Positions 1-8,107 of a stretch of DNA of 64,000 nt are shown in pieces. This DNA comes from Alistipes sp. (GTDB lineage Bacteria; Bacteroidota; Bacteroidia; Bacteroidales; Rikenellaceae). Under the pieces are notes generated by a model. The model did not search any database. It worked only from the letters and a program-made list of their open reading frames with translations, and was not told the origin of the DNA. Location of the stretch: assembly GCA_017437045.1 (NCBI GenBank), contig JAFSBY010000044.1:1-64000 (forward strand), given 5' to 3'. The position numbers and the translations under genes are program-made. How positions within the stretch are numbered: position 1 is the first letter of the stretch; each line of letters starts with the position of its first letter.

Positions 1-120
1 AGATTAGTAAGAACTTATTAAGAGAATAATAATAAACATATAGCTGGGAACAATCTCATCTATTGAAATGGTTACCAATAAGATAGATTATTTTAGTGTC
101 AACCTGTGATATATTAACTA
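1..120. repeat. 120-bp direct repeat, left copy
   Basis: Positions 1-120 match 2627-2746 base for base in the same orientation; the match stops at 121/2747. Because the copy starts at the window edge, the repeat could extend further left. It is AT-rich and contains no ORF. It carries an imperfect palindrome near its start (TAGTAAG-aa-CTTATTA). Together the two copies bracket the low-GC protease cassette. Confidence 0.97.
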
Positions 121-502
121 TAATTTTCATTCCAATTTCTCATCACACTCCCAGTATCCAGCATTCGGCCATAAAGTAATCACCTGATTTTTTAGAGTAC
201 AAACTCAAACACAATGTTTTACAACCTTCTAAATTCATATATTACCGGCCAATCAGGTAGGATTTTTCATCGTATAACTGCGACATATTCGTTATATTCC
301 TTCCGACTATACCACAAAAACAAATCGGGGTCGCAGCCATTAGCCTCAACCCCAATTCAAATTCTAAATTTTATCACGTTCCATATCACGCCATTTCGAC
401 AGCATGACCGGCAAGTTCCCAAACATCCTTATCCTATTTTTCTATACTACAATCGACGTTTATTTTCCGAACTCAATTTTCAATAACATACCGATTATAC
501 AT
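121..502. other. AT-rich stretch without a convincing gene
   Basis: I see no recognisable gene. On the minus strand one reading frame is open from 340 to 143, broken by a single stop at 242-244, and a separate 20-codon frame lies at 364-426. These may be remnants of a decayed gene or chance. A 90-codon plus-strand frame at 214-486 has no family resemblance and no ribosome-binding signal, so I do not call it. Confidence 0.5.
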
Positions 503-1066
503 CTACTCACGGGGTGTTGTGTACAAGGAGAGAAGTTCCTCTTGTCCCTCCTTGTGAATACGACAGATTAATCGGATTATTTGTCCGTAATAGTTCTCAT
601 ATTCTATCAAAATTGCTTCATCTTTATACAGACCTATCACTCGTGAATTTTCGCCCTTCGCATTCACAACAGCATGGAGCCAATTTTTATCGGTTACAGC
701 AAAATCTTTGTAATAATAATAGCTCTGAAAGTCATCTGACATATATTCGGGCAAATAATAGCATTCTCTCATCGTTCCAGCGTCTAACCATGTAAAATGA
801 CGTGTAACTGTTCCAATCATTAAATAATGATTCCATCTTTTATCTGTCAGGACATATTCATTGCAGTCAACAGTAAAATATCCCGTTGTCATCATAGCTA
901 CGAATTGCTCATAATCAAATGCTTCGTAATGGGTTGCCAAATAATCCCATCCACCGTTGGTGGTCGCTATCTCCTCGAGAGTGAGCAACGAGTAATCAAT
1001 TCCATCATCATTGTTGCAAGCTACAAATGTTATGGTAGCCAACAAAATAATTATAATCCGTCGCAT
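503..1066 (-). CDS. small lipoprotein, candidate partner or inhibitor of the C10 protease
   Basis: 187 aa with an SPII signal (hydrophobic stretch ending VAC-NNDD, Cys near residue 17), so a lipoprotein of the outer membrane or periplasm. I do not recognise the mature sequence; it is acidic and rich in Tyr, Trp and Asp. It begins 11 bp after the stop of the C10 protease gene and must be co-transcribed with it. In Bacteroides fragilis and in staphylococci, streptopain-like or staphopain proteases are encoded next to small dedicated inhibitors, so an inhibitor or chaperone role is a reasonable inference. Nothing in the sequence proves it. GC is low like the protease gene and unlike the pectin locus next door. 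Confidence 0.75.
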   Translation of the reverse strand: MRRIIIILLATITFVACNNDDGIDYSLLTLEEIATTNGGWDYLATHYEAFDYEQFVAMMTTGYFTVDCNEYVLTDKRWNHYLMIGTVTRHFTWLDAGTMRECYYLPEYMSDDFQSYYYYKDFAVTDKNWLHAVVNAKGENSRVIGLYKDEAILIEYENYYGQIIRLICRIHKEGQEELLSLYTTPRE

Positions 1067-1077
1067 AAATTGTAGGC

Positions 1078-2382
1078 TTAATTATTAAATTCAGATATTC
1101 CGATTAGTATTTGGTTTTGATAGTTTCCATTATAACCAGCAATTGAACTGGAATCATATTCAAAACCTTCTTGCGTGTCAAATACCCCTGCTTGAAAGTA
1201 GCCATTGCAGTCGCCATGCCATCCCCAATTGAAATGAAAATAGGTATATTCGGTTTCATCATAAATCCAATTTAACTCAGAGCCATCCGCTTGTATATAA
1301 TAAGTGCGATAAATTTTAGTACGGCTTTTGTATCCATCTATAACCCAAGCGTGACCATTGTTTCCACCTGTTTCGAAACCACTTAGAAACACAGGTCTAT
1401 TTAATGCCAGTTCAGAGCAAATGACATCTCTATTATATGCTTGTTTTTGTGGCGTTTGGTATCCCATGTTAGCAAAACAGGATTGTGCGCCAACAATATT
1501 CGAACCTGCATGGCCGCTATAATAATTCATGTTTGCACGTTCTCCGATTTCACGAAGCAATCTGGCAATATCTTCATCAATCGAGCAATAAGCGTTATAA
1601 CATACTGACCTATGTTGGTTGATTGCACTCCAATTTGGCGTTTGAGTGGTTCCTTGCAACCCCCATCTTGATGTTTCATCAAAAGTAATGACATAAGATG
1701 AGGGATGCTGATGATATGTCATAATTTGGCCAATTGCAACAGCTACACAACCAGCCTTCGATTGTATAGATTCATTACCTTCCACATAGCAATACCGATT
1801 ATAGATAGGCGATTGTCCCCATTTTACATCAATATATGGACCATAGGTATCCCAATCTGAATATGTAAGTTCCTCAAATGGACCAAATCCATGAAATGTG
1901 GTATCAATTACCGGTATTTGCAATTCTGACTCAGTCACACCTTCACAGCCTGAAGCAAGCATATCAATATAATAATTAAACCCATCGTTTTCAGTGGATT
2001 CAAAAGGCGTGTAACTACCTTGCTCGGTGACTGCCAAAAGTGGGTCACCGTGAATACGAGAAGTAGAGACAAGCGCAAAACCGGCACTATCAGCATAGTT
2101 TACCACATAAAAGAGCGTATCGGCCTCTTCATCAGCACGTGTCGCTGCTTTTATATAGGGTTTAATATTTTTACAATCTACGCTGCGAACATTATGGAAT
2201 CGTGTAAACAGAGAATCCTCTAACATTAAGGCTCCCTCTTTGGCGATTTGTATAGCCTCCTCAATACTGATATTTTTGGTAATGGGTGAATGTTCATTTG
2301 CATTGAACAGACAAACATTATCCTCTTTTTGGCAGGCCATGAGTATTCCTGAAACCACTAAAACTATCGTGATTTTTTTCAT
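1078..2382 (-). CDS. C10 family (streptopain/interpain-like) cysteine protease, lipoprotein
   Basis: 434 aa from the Met at 2382; an in-frame upstream extension to 2487 lacks a signal sequence and runs over the -7 box at 2411-2418, so I reject it. Residues 1-17 are an SPII signal (ILMAC, Cys17). Residues about 35-165 fit an inhibitory propeptide (SIEEAIQIAKEG..., 'FYVVNYADSAGFALVS'). The papain-like C10 domain follows, with catalytic Cys212 in SKAGCVAVAIGQIM, His344 in NNGHAWVIDGY and the FNWGW motif (Asn385). Family members are secreted or surface proteases that cleave host or bacterial proteins (SpeB, interpain A, B. fragilis Bfp). Followed at once by a small lipoprotein gene. The gene lies in a low-GC island between direct repeats, which suggests acquisition by transfer. 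Confidence 0.9.
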   Translation of the reverse strand: MKKITIVLVVSGILMACQKEDNVCLFNANEHSPITKNISIEEAIQIAKEGALMLEDSLFTRFHNVRSVDCKNIKPYIKAATRADEEADTLFYVVNYADSAGFALVSTSRIHGDPLLAVTEQGSYTPFESTENDGFNYYIDMLASGCEGVTESELQIPVIDTTFHGFGPFEELTYSDWDTYGPYIDVKWGQSPIYNRYCYVEGNESIQSKAGCVAVAIGQIMTYHQHPSSYVITFDETSRWGLQGTTQTPNWSAINQHRSVCYNAYCSIDEDIARLLREIGERANMNYYSGHAGSNIVGAQSCFANMGYQTPQKQAYNRDVICSELALNRPVFLSGFETGGNNGHAWVIDGYKSRTKIYRTYYIQADGSELNWIYDETEYTYFHFNWGWHGDCNGYFQAGVFDTQEGFEYDSSSIAGYNGNYQNQILIGISEFNN

Positions 2383-2410
2383 ATCGAAAGAATTAGGAAT
2401 AAATCTTATA

Positions 2411-2418
2411 CAAAGATA
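2411..2418 (-). promoter_or_regulatory. -7 box upstream of the C10 protease
   Basis: TATCTTTG on the minus strand fits the Bacteroidota -7 consensus TAnnTTTG and lies 28 bp upstream of the ATG. No clear -33 box at the right spacing. Confidence 0.5.
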
Positions 2419-2550
2419 TGCAAAAAAACAATCAATAATCACATTCTTTTTTGCTAAATATTTTACAAATATACCACGAGCGTACAATAATTTTAATTAA
2501 TATGCTCAAGGTGTACACGGAATTTCATCTAACTCTCACCCAGCATCCCA

Positions 2551-2582
2551 CAAAGATACCAATCATCCCAATAATATCCAAA
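2551..2582 (-). promoter_or_regulatory. full promoter upstream of the C10 protease
   Basis: On the minus strand: TTTG (2582-2579), a 20-nt spacer, then TATCTTTG (2558-2551). This is a full match to the Bacteroidota housekeeping promoter. Transcription from about 2546 would leave a leader of about 165 nt that contains the second -7 box. The promoter is inside the repeat-bounded cassette, so the cassette carries its own promoter. Confidence 0.6.
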
Positions 2583-2626
2583 TGCGTGTTAAATAATTCA
2601 ACTTGGTGATTTATAGAGAATTAGAG

Positions 2627-2746
2627 AGATTAGTAAGAACTTATTAAGAGAATAATAATAAACATATAGCTGGGAACAATCTCATCTATTGAAATGGTTA
2701 CCAATAAGATAGATTATTTTAGTGTCAACCTGTGATATATTAACTA
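2627..2746. repeat. 120-bp direct repeat, right copy
   Basis: Identical over all 120 bases to 1-120. Ends 78 bp after the pectin locus (minus strand) stops at 2825. Confidence 0.97.
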
Positions 2747-2757
2747 AAATTGAGCAT

Positions 2758-2804
2758 AAAAAAATGGGAATCACAGGACGCTTACGCCTCCCATAACTCC
2801 CATT
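2758..2804 (-). terminator. possible terminator of the pectin operon
   Basis: On the minus strand AATGGGA (2804-2798) pairs with TCCCATT (2769-2763) and is followed by a run of seven T (2764-2758). The stem is short and the loop long, so this is tentative. Confidence 0.4.
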
Positions 2805-2824
2805 CTTCCTATCATTCCTATTGA

Positions 2825-4057
2825 CTACTTCACCCGTCCCATGGCGCGGTCGTACTCCATCGAGGCCCAGATGAAGGGACCCGTACCCTTCGGGTCGTTG
2901 TCGCGCACCGGCTCCGAGAGGTAGTAGGCATAGCTGCCATCGCGGCGCGTACCCTCCGTATCGAGACCGGCTACGGCGCAGCAATTCTCGATCGAGATCG
3001 TACCATCGGTATCCTCGCGCACAAAGCGGTCGATAAATTTGCGATAGAGTTCCAATCCCTGCTCACGATACTCCTCGGGCAGGTAACCCAAGCGTACACC
3101 CTTGAGCATGGCATAGATAAACATGATCGAGCCGGTAGCCTCCTCATAATTACCCTCGCGCTCGGGGCAGTCCATCACCTGATACCACATACCACTCTCG
3201 GGGTTGGCATAGCGCGGCAGGGTCTGCATGATGTGGAGCAAAATCTCGCGCAACGGAGCACTCGCCGGATAGGTGTCGATATATTGCAGCGTCTCGACAA
3301 TAGCCATCGTGTACCATCCCATGGCGCGTCCCCAAGCATGGGGCGACTGACCGGTCACCTTATCGCACCAGAACTGCGCACGCGCATCATCGAAGGCGTG
3401 GCGGAAGAGCCCCGTCTCGGGATCATACGTACCACGGGCTACGGTCGTGAAATGGTTGACAATATCCTGCACGTAGCCATCCAACACCTCACCCTCGAAG
3501 TGGCCCGTCACATACTCGGCATAGAAGGGTTGCCCCATATAGAGGCCGTCGAGCCACATCTGCTCGGGGTAGCGTTTCTTGTGCCAAAAACCACCGGCAG
3601 CAATGCGGGGCTGACCCTGCAACTGACTGAAGAGCGTATCGAGCACCATCTTGTAGCGCGGTTGCTGCGTGCGCTCATAGATCTCAAAGAGCGGACGACC
3701 CGGACAGATATGGTCGATGTTGTACTTCTCCTTGGCATAGGTCCACACCGATCCGTCAGCCTGCACGATCGTGTCGTAATATCGCTCGGCATATTGGTCA
3801 AAATCAGGGCGATCATAGACCTTCGCAGCCTCCATCATAGCCAGCAGTTCCAACCCCGTCGTGTAGTTCCATTTCACCACTCCGGGCTTCATGAAGTCGA
3901 TCATGCGCGGGTGAGGATTGCGGGCAATCTCACTCTCGATCATGCGCACGGCCATCGATTGATCGCCATCGGCCATCGGATGCTTCGCAGCGCGGAAATA
4001 CCACCATCCGCCCAACACCACGGCTACCAAAAGAAGTCGAACAAGAAATTTCTTCAT
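2825..4057 (-). CDS. GH105-type unsaturated rhamnogalacturonyl/uronyl hydrolase
   Basis: 410 aa. An N-terminal hydrophobic segment (residues 5-20) looks like a signal anchor or uncleaved signal, so the enzyme is probably periplasmic. The rest is an (alpha/alpha)6 barrel of the GH88/GH105 type: WNYTTGLELLAM near residue 63, HICPGRPLFEIYE near 116, and catalytic-type Asp170 in QMWLDGLYMGQPF. These enzymes remove the unsaturated uronic acid left at the non-reducing end of oligosaccharides by polysaccharide lyases. That fits the PL1 lyase gene upstream: PL1 cuts and GH105 trims. Last gene of the minus-strand unit starting at 9775; 17 bp after the CE12-CE8 gene. Confidence 0.87.
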   Translation of the reverse strand: MKKFLVRLLLVAVVLGGWWYFRAAKHPMADGDQSMAVRMIESEIARNPHPRMIDFMKPGVVKWNYTTGLELLAMMEAAKVYDRPDFDQYAERYYDTIVQADGSVWTYAKEKYNIDHICPGRPLFEIYERTQQPRYKMVLDTLFSQLQGQPRIAAGGFWHKKRYPEQMWLDGLYMGQPFYAEYVTGHFEGEVLDGYVQDIVNHFTTVARGTYDPETGLFRHAFDDARAQFWCDKVTGQSPHAWGRAMGWYTMAIVETLQYIDTYPASAPLREILLHIMQTLPRYANPESGMWYQVMDCPEREGNYEEATGSIMFIYAMLKGVRLGYLPEEYREQGLELYRKFIDRFVREDTDGTISIENCCAVAGLDTEGTRRDGSYAYYLSEPVRDNDPKGTGPFIWASMEYDRAMGRVK

Positions 4058-4074
4058 AACTGATTCTCTGTTTA

Positions 4075-5715
4075 TTAGTAAGATTTCACATCATAACCGG
4101 CCAGGCGAGCCTCGGCCTCCTTGCGGGTGAGCTGTTTTGACCAAGCCACACGTTTCTTGGGGTTGGCACCGGGGCCCTTCGAGCCGCACTCGCCATAGAG
4201 GGTCGTCTGCTCGGCATGGGGTTTATCCCAATTATGCCATCCCTCGGGCAGGATATGGCTACCCAGCTCGCAGTCGATAAAGACCGTCTGTGCATGGTCG
4301 CGCCACGGGCGTCCCAAATAGCACTTCGTGACCCCTTCGTCGGCCGTCAGACGGCAACGCACGAAGGTGAATCCACAAGGCTTACCCGGAGGTGTCGAGG
4401 CGGCCGTCACGTAGGAGTCGCTCTTCGAGCGGATCTCACAATCAACAAACAAGGCCGACGAAGCACCGAAGATAAAGTCGGTCGTACCCTCGATGTAGCA
4501 CTGCTCGAAGTAGACCCACGTAGTCTCGTTCTGCGGCTGCTCCTTGTTACCCTCGCCATGTACGTAGAGCGTATCCTGATTACCCAAGAAACGGCACTTC
4601 TTAAACCGGATATTCGAGGCCAGCGTCTGCACCGCAACGGCCTGACCCACACAACCAGCCGTATTCTCAAAGGTTACATTCTCGACCTGCCAGCCGCTGG
4701 CACCGAAATAGATCGTCGAGGAGCCCGAGGTACCCATATTGTGCCCCAGCACGCTCTTTTTACCGGCATAGTCATCCCACGAAAGGACCGCCTGCCCCAC
4801 GCCGCGCAGTCGCACGTTGCGCTTCGACCAGGGGATCGAGATTTTCTCCCGATAAACACCCTCCGAGAGACGAATCTCGGCCATTGCGGGATTAAAATCG
4901 GGTACGGCAGCAATCGCCTCGGTCAGCGTGAAGAAGTCGCCCGTACCATCCTTGGCCACCACAAAATCGGCAATGCGGAAATGGTCGGCCAGAGCCGGCA
5001 TCTGCCTCTTCAAGCAGTCGGCCACCATGCGCGAGATGACGTGTGCACCGCGCACATTCAGGTGCGTATTATCCTCTCTTCCATCGGGATAGAGGGGCGA
5101 AGTACCCGCCTTCACCCAGACAAAGTAGTCCCGCGAAGGCACATCGCCCAACTCCTGCAACCAAGCCTCGGTCAGCGGCTCGACATCGAGCAATACGACA
5201 TCCATTTCGGCCGCTACTGCGCGTACGCGATCGGGATACTCGCCGTGGGTCTTTTTCAGCTGCCCCTCCTCGGTGAAGTGGCGACGAGCAATCGGCGTCA
5301 GCAGGATGGGCGTAGCCCCCTTCTCGCGCGTTTCGCGCACATAACGGCGCAGATTCTCGGCAAAGACCTCGGGCACAGAGCCCACCTTCGGCCGATCGAC
5401 CTTCTCGTCGTTATGGCCAAACTGGATAAAGACATAATCGCCCGCCTGCAGGTCGTTGTAGATCACCTCCCAACGCCCCTCGTCGCGGAACGACTTGGTC
5501 GAACGGCCATTCATGGCATGGTTCTCGACCACGACCTGCTCGTCGAAAAAGGCACGGAAGAGTTGTCCCCAACCACGTTCGGGATTCTCCTTGTCGAGTT
5601 TCTTGTTGGCGCAGGTCGAATCACCTATCAGATAGAGATGCGTGGGACGCTCGGCTGCCACGACCGTAGTCGCGGCAAAACCGATCAAAGCCCACAAAAG
5701 CAGTAGTTTTCGCAT
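4075..5715 (-). CDS. bifunctional pectin esterase: CE12 acetylesterase + CE8 methylesterase
   Basis: 546 aa with an N-terminal signal peptide (about 21 aa, cut after VVAA). Residues 25-245 are an SGNH/CE12 rhamnogalacturonan acetylesterase: GDS with Ser33, NGR at 69-71, GHND at 100-103, Asp215-x-x-His218. Residues 250-546 are a CE8 pectin methylesterase beta-helix: QAVAVQT (Gln358), GNQDTLY (Asp381), TTDFIFG (Asp413), GRPWRD (Arg469/Trp471). The first domain removes acetyl groups, the second methyl esters, exposing the backbone to the GH28 and PL1 enzymes encoded alongside. Both catalytic sets look intact. It lies 3 bp from the PL1 gene, so translation may be coupled. Confidence 0.93.
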   Translation of the reverse strand: MRKLLLLWALIGFAATTVVAAERPTHLYLIGDSTCANKKLDKENPERGWGQLFRAFFDEQVVVENHAMNGRSTKSFRDEGRWEVIYNDLQAGDYVFIQFGHNDEKVDRPKVGSVPEVFAENLRRYVRETREKGATPILLTPIARRHFTEEGQLKKTHGEYPDRVRAVAAEMDVVLLDVEPLTEAWLQELGDVPSRDYFVWVKAGTSPLYPDGREDNTHLNVRGAHVISRMVADCLKRQMPALADHFRIADFVVAKDGTGDFFTLTEAIAAVPDFNPAMAEIRLSEGVYREKISIPWSKRNVRLRGVGQAVLSWDDYAGKKSVLGHNMGTSGSSTIYFGASGWQVENVTFENTAGCVGQAVAVQTLASNIRFKKCRFLGNQDTLYVHGEGNKEQPQNETTWVYFEQCYIEGTTDFIFGASSALFVDCEIRSKSDSYVTAASTPPGKPCGFTFVRCRLTADEGVTKCYLGRPWRDHAQTVFIDCELGSHILPEGWHNWDKPHAEQTTLYGECGSKGPGANPKKRVAWSKQLTRKEAEARLAGYDVKSY

Positions 5716-5718
5716 GGT

Positions 5719-8082
5719 TTATTCGAGTTTGGTGTAGCTGCCACCTGCGGTCTGGTTGGCCGTAATATCCTTGACCAGGTAGTGCAGGTAGATCTCAAAG
5801 TTCGTATAGAGGCCCTGCGGATCGAGCGTCTTGGTCGTCGCATCGGCTGCCGAAGGATTCAGTCCCAGCAGCCCCTCATAATAGTCGGGGATATTATCCT
5901 TGTCCGTATCGGTCTTGGCACGGGCTATCTCCTCGCTCGTTGCCGAGAGCGTCGGCCAGCCACCTACGGCCGTCTGCGTGTCGATAATACCGTTTTTCGA
6001 GCCATTACCGCCATCCGTGTAGGTCGCCTTACCCGAGCGGGCATCCCCCACCAGACGCGTATCGACGGCATCACGCTTGAGCGAAGCACCGGCATAATCG
6101 AGCGTACGGGCATAGGCATCGGCTGCTGCATGGGTAGAGGTATAGCACGACTTCGTATCGTCCTTGCGGATAGGCTGAATAGCCGTCTTTTTGACACCCG
6201 CAACATCACCCACATCAGAGCCGTTATGCCAATAGATACCACCATTCCAGTTGTCGGAATTGAGCGACGAAGCATAGCTGCCGGCATGGTAGTTACCCGT
6301 TAGATAAAGACGCGGATACTTCTTATCCACATTGTCATAGATCGCATAGGCATCGAGGAAATATTTACGCTCCTTCGAGGCCGGACCGGGCTTGTAGTAG
6401 TTGTTCACCATGTTGAACCAACCACCTTCGCCACCATAGGTCGAGTTACCGCCCCAGTTGTAGATCAGATTATTACGGTAATCGACATTACCACGGTGTG
6501 TCGAGAGATAGTTGCCATAAACATTCGGGTGGTCGATACGCGCATTACGGCTATCATTCGAGGTGAGCAGGTTGTGGTGGAACGAAGCGTTCTTACCACC
6601 CCAAATACCACCATAGCCGTGGCTACCCTTACCATGCACCGACTCGCGCAATGCCTCGCCAATCAGACACCACTGCATCGTGAAATTCTTATTGGCATAG
6701 AACGAGGCGCACTCATCCGTGGACCACGACATTGAGCAGTGGTCGAGGATGATATCCTGCTGATAACGACCCCAAATGGCATCGCCCTCGTGTTTAGCCG
6801 CATCACCCATGCGGAAACGCATGTAACGGATAATCACATTATTGGCACTCACCACGACCGAGTAATCGCGTAGCGTGATACCCTCGCCCGGAGCGGTCTG
6901 ACCGGCAATGGTCAGATCGCCATTCTTGATGCGAAGTTCCTCTTTGAGCTGAATCGTACCACACACATCGAAGACGATCGTACGTGCGCCCGACTCCTCG
7001 ATAGCAGCACGCAGCGAACCCGAGCCGGAATCGTTCAGATTCGTGACGTGGATCACCCGACCGCCACGGCCGCCCGTGGTGTACATACCACCACCCTCGG
7101 CACCCGGGAAAGCGCGAATCACACCATCGTTCTCGTTGGCCGGAAGGCCCAGGTCGATCGCCGCAGCACCCGTAATCGCAAAAGTACAGGGCTGCGAGAA
7201 GGCCGACTCCTTCGTCCAGGCATCATCGGCCTTGCCGACTGCCTTCACTCGGAAGTGGTAATTGCCCTCCGCAAGCTCGGCAACGGTAGCCGTCGTCGTG
7301 GTGATCGTCTCACTCTTCACGGCCGTCTGCTGACCCTCTTTATAGAGTTCGTAGCAGTAGCCCGCAGCATGCTCCACAGCACCCCACGACAAAATAGCCA
7401 AAGTTCCCGAAGGCGAAGCCTTCAGATCGGCCGGCACAGCCAGGTTGATCAGTTGGAAGGTCTTGAAAGTCACCGCCGTCGAATAGTTCGAGTCGATGCG
7501 ACCATCCGAAGCGATGGCCTTCACCTGGAACTTATAATTCGTATTCTCCTTCAGATCCGTCAGTTGCACCTTTAGCCCATTGACATCCGACTCACGCACC
7601 ACCGAGTTCCCCTCCAGCAGTTGGTAATGGTAGGCTGCAGCCCCATCCACCGCCTTCCAGGTCACCTCGGCAGCCGTATTGGTCACCGACGAGGTGGTCA
7701 CCGCAGCCGTAGGCGTCGAGAGTTGGTTGAGTTGTGCCGTAACAGCCGTCGAATAGTCCGAATCGAGGTACATGCCCGACTTATCGGCCAAGGCACGCAC
7801 TCGGAACGAATAGGCCGAACGACCCTCGATCGTGAAGGAGTAGGTCGTCAGCTGCAGCTGTCCGCTACCCGCCTCAGCGCCATCTTTGGTCAGCTCGTAG
7901 AAGTAGGCACGCGCCTGCTCCACCTTGCCCCAGGTCACCGTAGCCTTCGAGCCGCTAATGGCAATCGTTGGTGCCGGTGTGGCGAGTTTCGTGGGGGTAA
8001 TATCCTCCCCACCGCCACCACCGCAGGCGGTCAGCACCGCCACGGCAGCGAGCAGCAGCATACGTTTGATTATCTGTTTCAT
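5719..8082 (-). CDS. PL1 pectate lyase lipoprotein with three FN3-like domains
   Basis: 787 aa. SPII signal with Cys20 (VLTAC) followed by a five-Gly linker, so the enzyme is lipid-anchored and possibly on the surface. Three fibronectin type III-like domains follow, about residues 30-115, 118-208 and 212-305 (each has an xVTWxxV...A..Y.YEL pattern and ends in DS.YSTAVT or the like). The C-terminal 470 residues are a parallel beta-helix of the PL1 family: FPGAEGGG near the start, GSGSLRAAIE, ITIAGQTAPG-type turn, and ILDHCSMSWSTDE, which carries calcium-type Asp/His residues. It should cleave pectate by beta-elimination, making the unsaturated ends that GH105 removes. The FN3 units probably act as a spacer holding the catalytic domain off the membrane. 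Confidence 0.9.
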   Translation of the reverse strand: MKQIIKRMLLLAAVAVLTACGGGGGEDITPTKLATPAPTIAISGSKATVTWGKVEQARAYFYELTKDGAEAGSGQLQLTTYSFTIEGRSAYSFRVRALADKSGMYLDSDYSTAVTAQLNQLSTPTAAVTTSSVTNTAAEVTWKAVDGAAAYHYQLLEGNSVVRESDVNGLKVQLTDLKENTNYKFQVKAIASDGRIDSNYSTAVTFKTFQLINLAVPADLKASPSGTLAILSWGAVEHAAGYCYELYKEGQQTAVKSETITTTTATVAELAEGNYHFRVKAVGKADDAWTKESAFSQPCTFAITGAAAIDLGLPANENDGVIRAFPGAEGGGMYTTGGRGGRVIHVTNLNDSGSGSLRAAIEESGARTIVFDVCGTIQLKEELRIKNGDLTIAGQTAPGEGITLRDYSVVVSANNVIIRYMRFRMGDAAKHEGDAIWGRYQQDIILDHCSMSWSTDECASFYANKNFTMQWCLIGEALRESVHGKGSHGYGGIWGGKNASFHHNLLTSNDSRNARIDHPNVYGNYLSTHRGNVDYRNNLIYNWGGNSTYGGEGGWFNMVNNYYKPGPASKERKYFLDAYAIYDNVDKKYPRLYLTGNYHAGSYASSLNSDNWNGGIYWHNGSDVGDVAGVKKTAIQPIRKDDTKSCYTSTHAAADAYARTLDYAGASLKRDAVDTRLVGDARSGKATYTDGGNGSKNGIIDTQTAVGGWPTLSATSEEIARAKTDTDKDNIPDYYEGLLGLNPSAADATTKTLDPQGLYTNFEIYLHYLVKDITANQTAGGSYTKLE

Positions 8083-8107
8083 CGGTTGGTTGATTTGACA
8101 AACGTAT

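Noticed and set aside
214-486. 90-codon plus-strand frame near the left repeat
   Set aside because: No family resemblance, no signal, no ribosome-binding site, and the region is so AT-rich that such a frame is expected by chance.
2682-2984. 100-codon minus-strand frame across the right repeat
   Set aside because: It overlaps the 3' end of the GH105 gene out of frame and runs into the repeat; no support.
4216-5706. Long open frame on the plus strand opposite the CE12-CE8 gene
   Set aside because: It lies entirely antisense to a gene with clear family motifs, and has Arg/His-rich shadow composition. Similar antisense frames at 15527-17719, 21991-25536 and 59696-62338 were rejected for the same reason.
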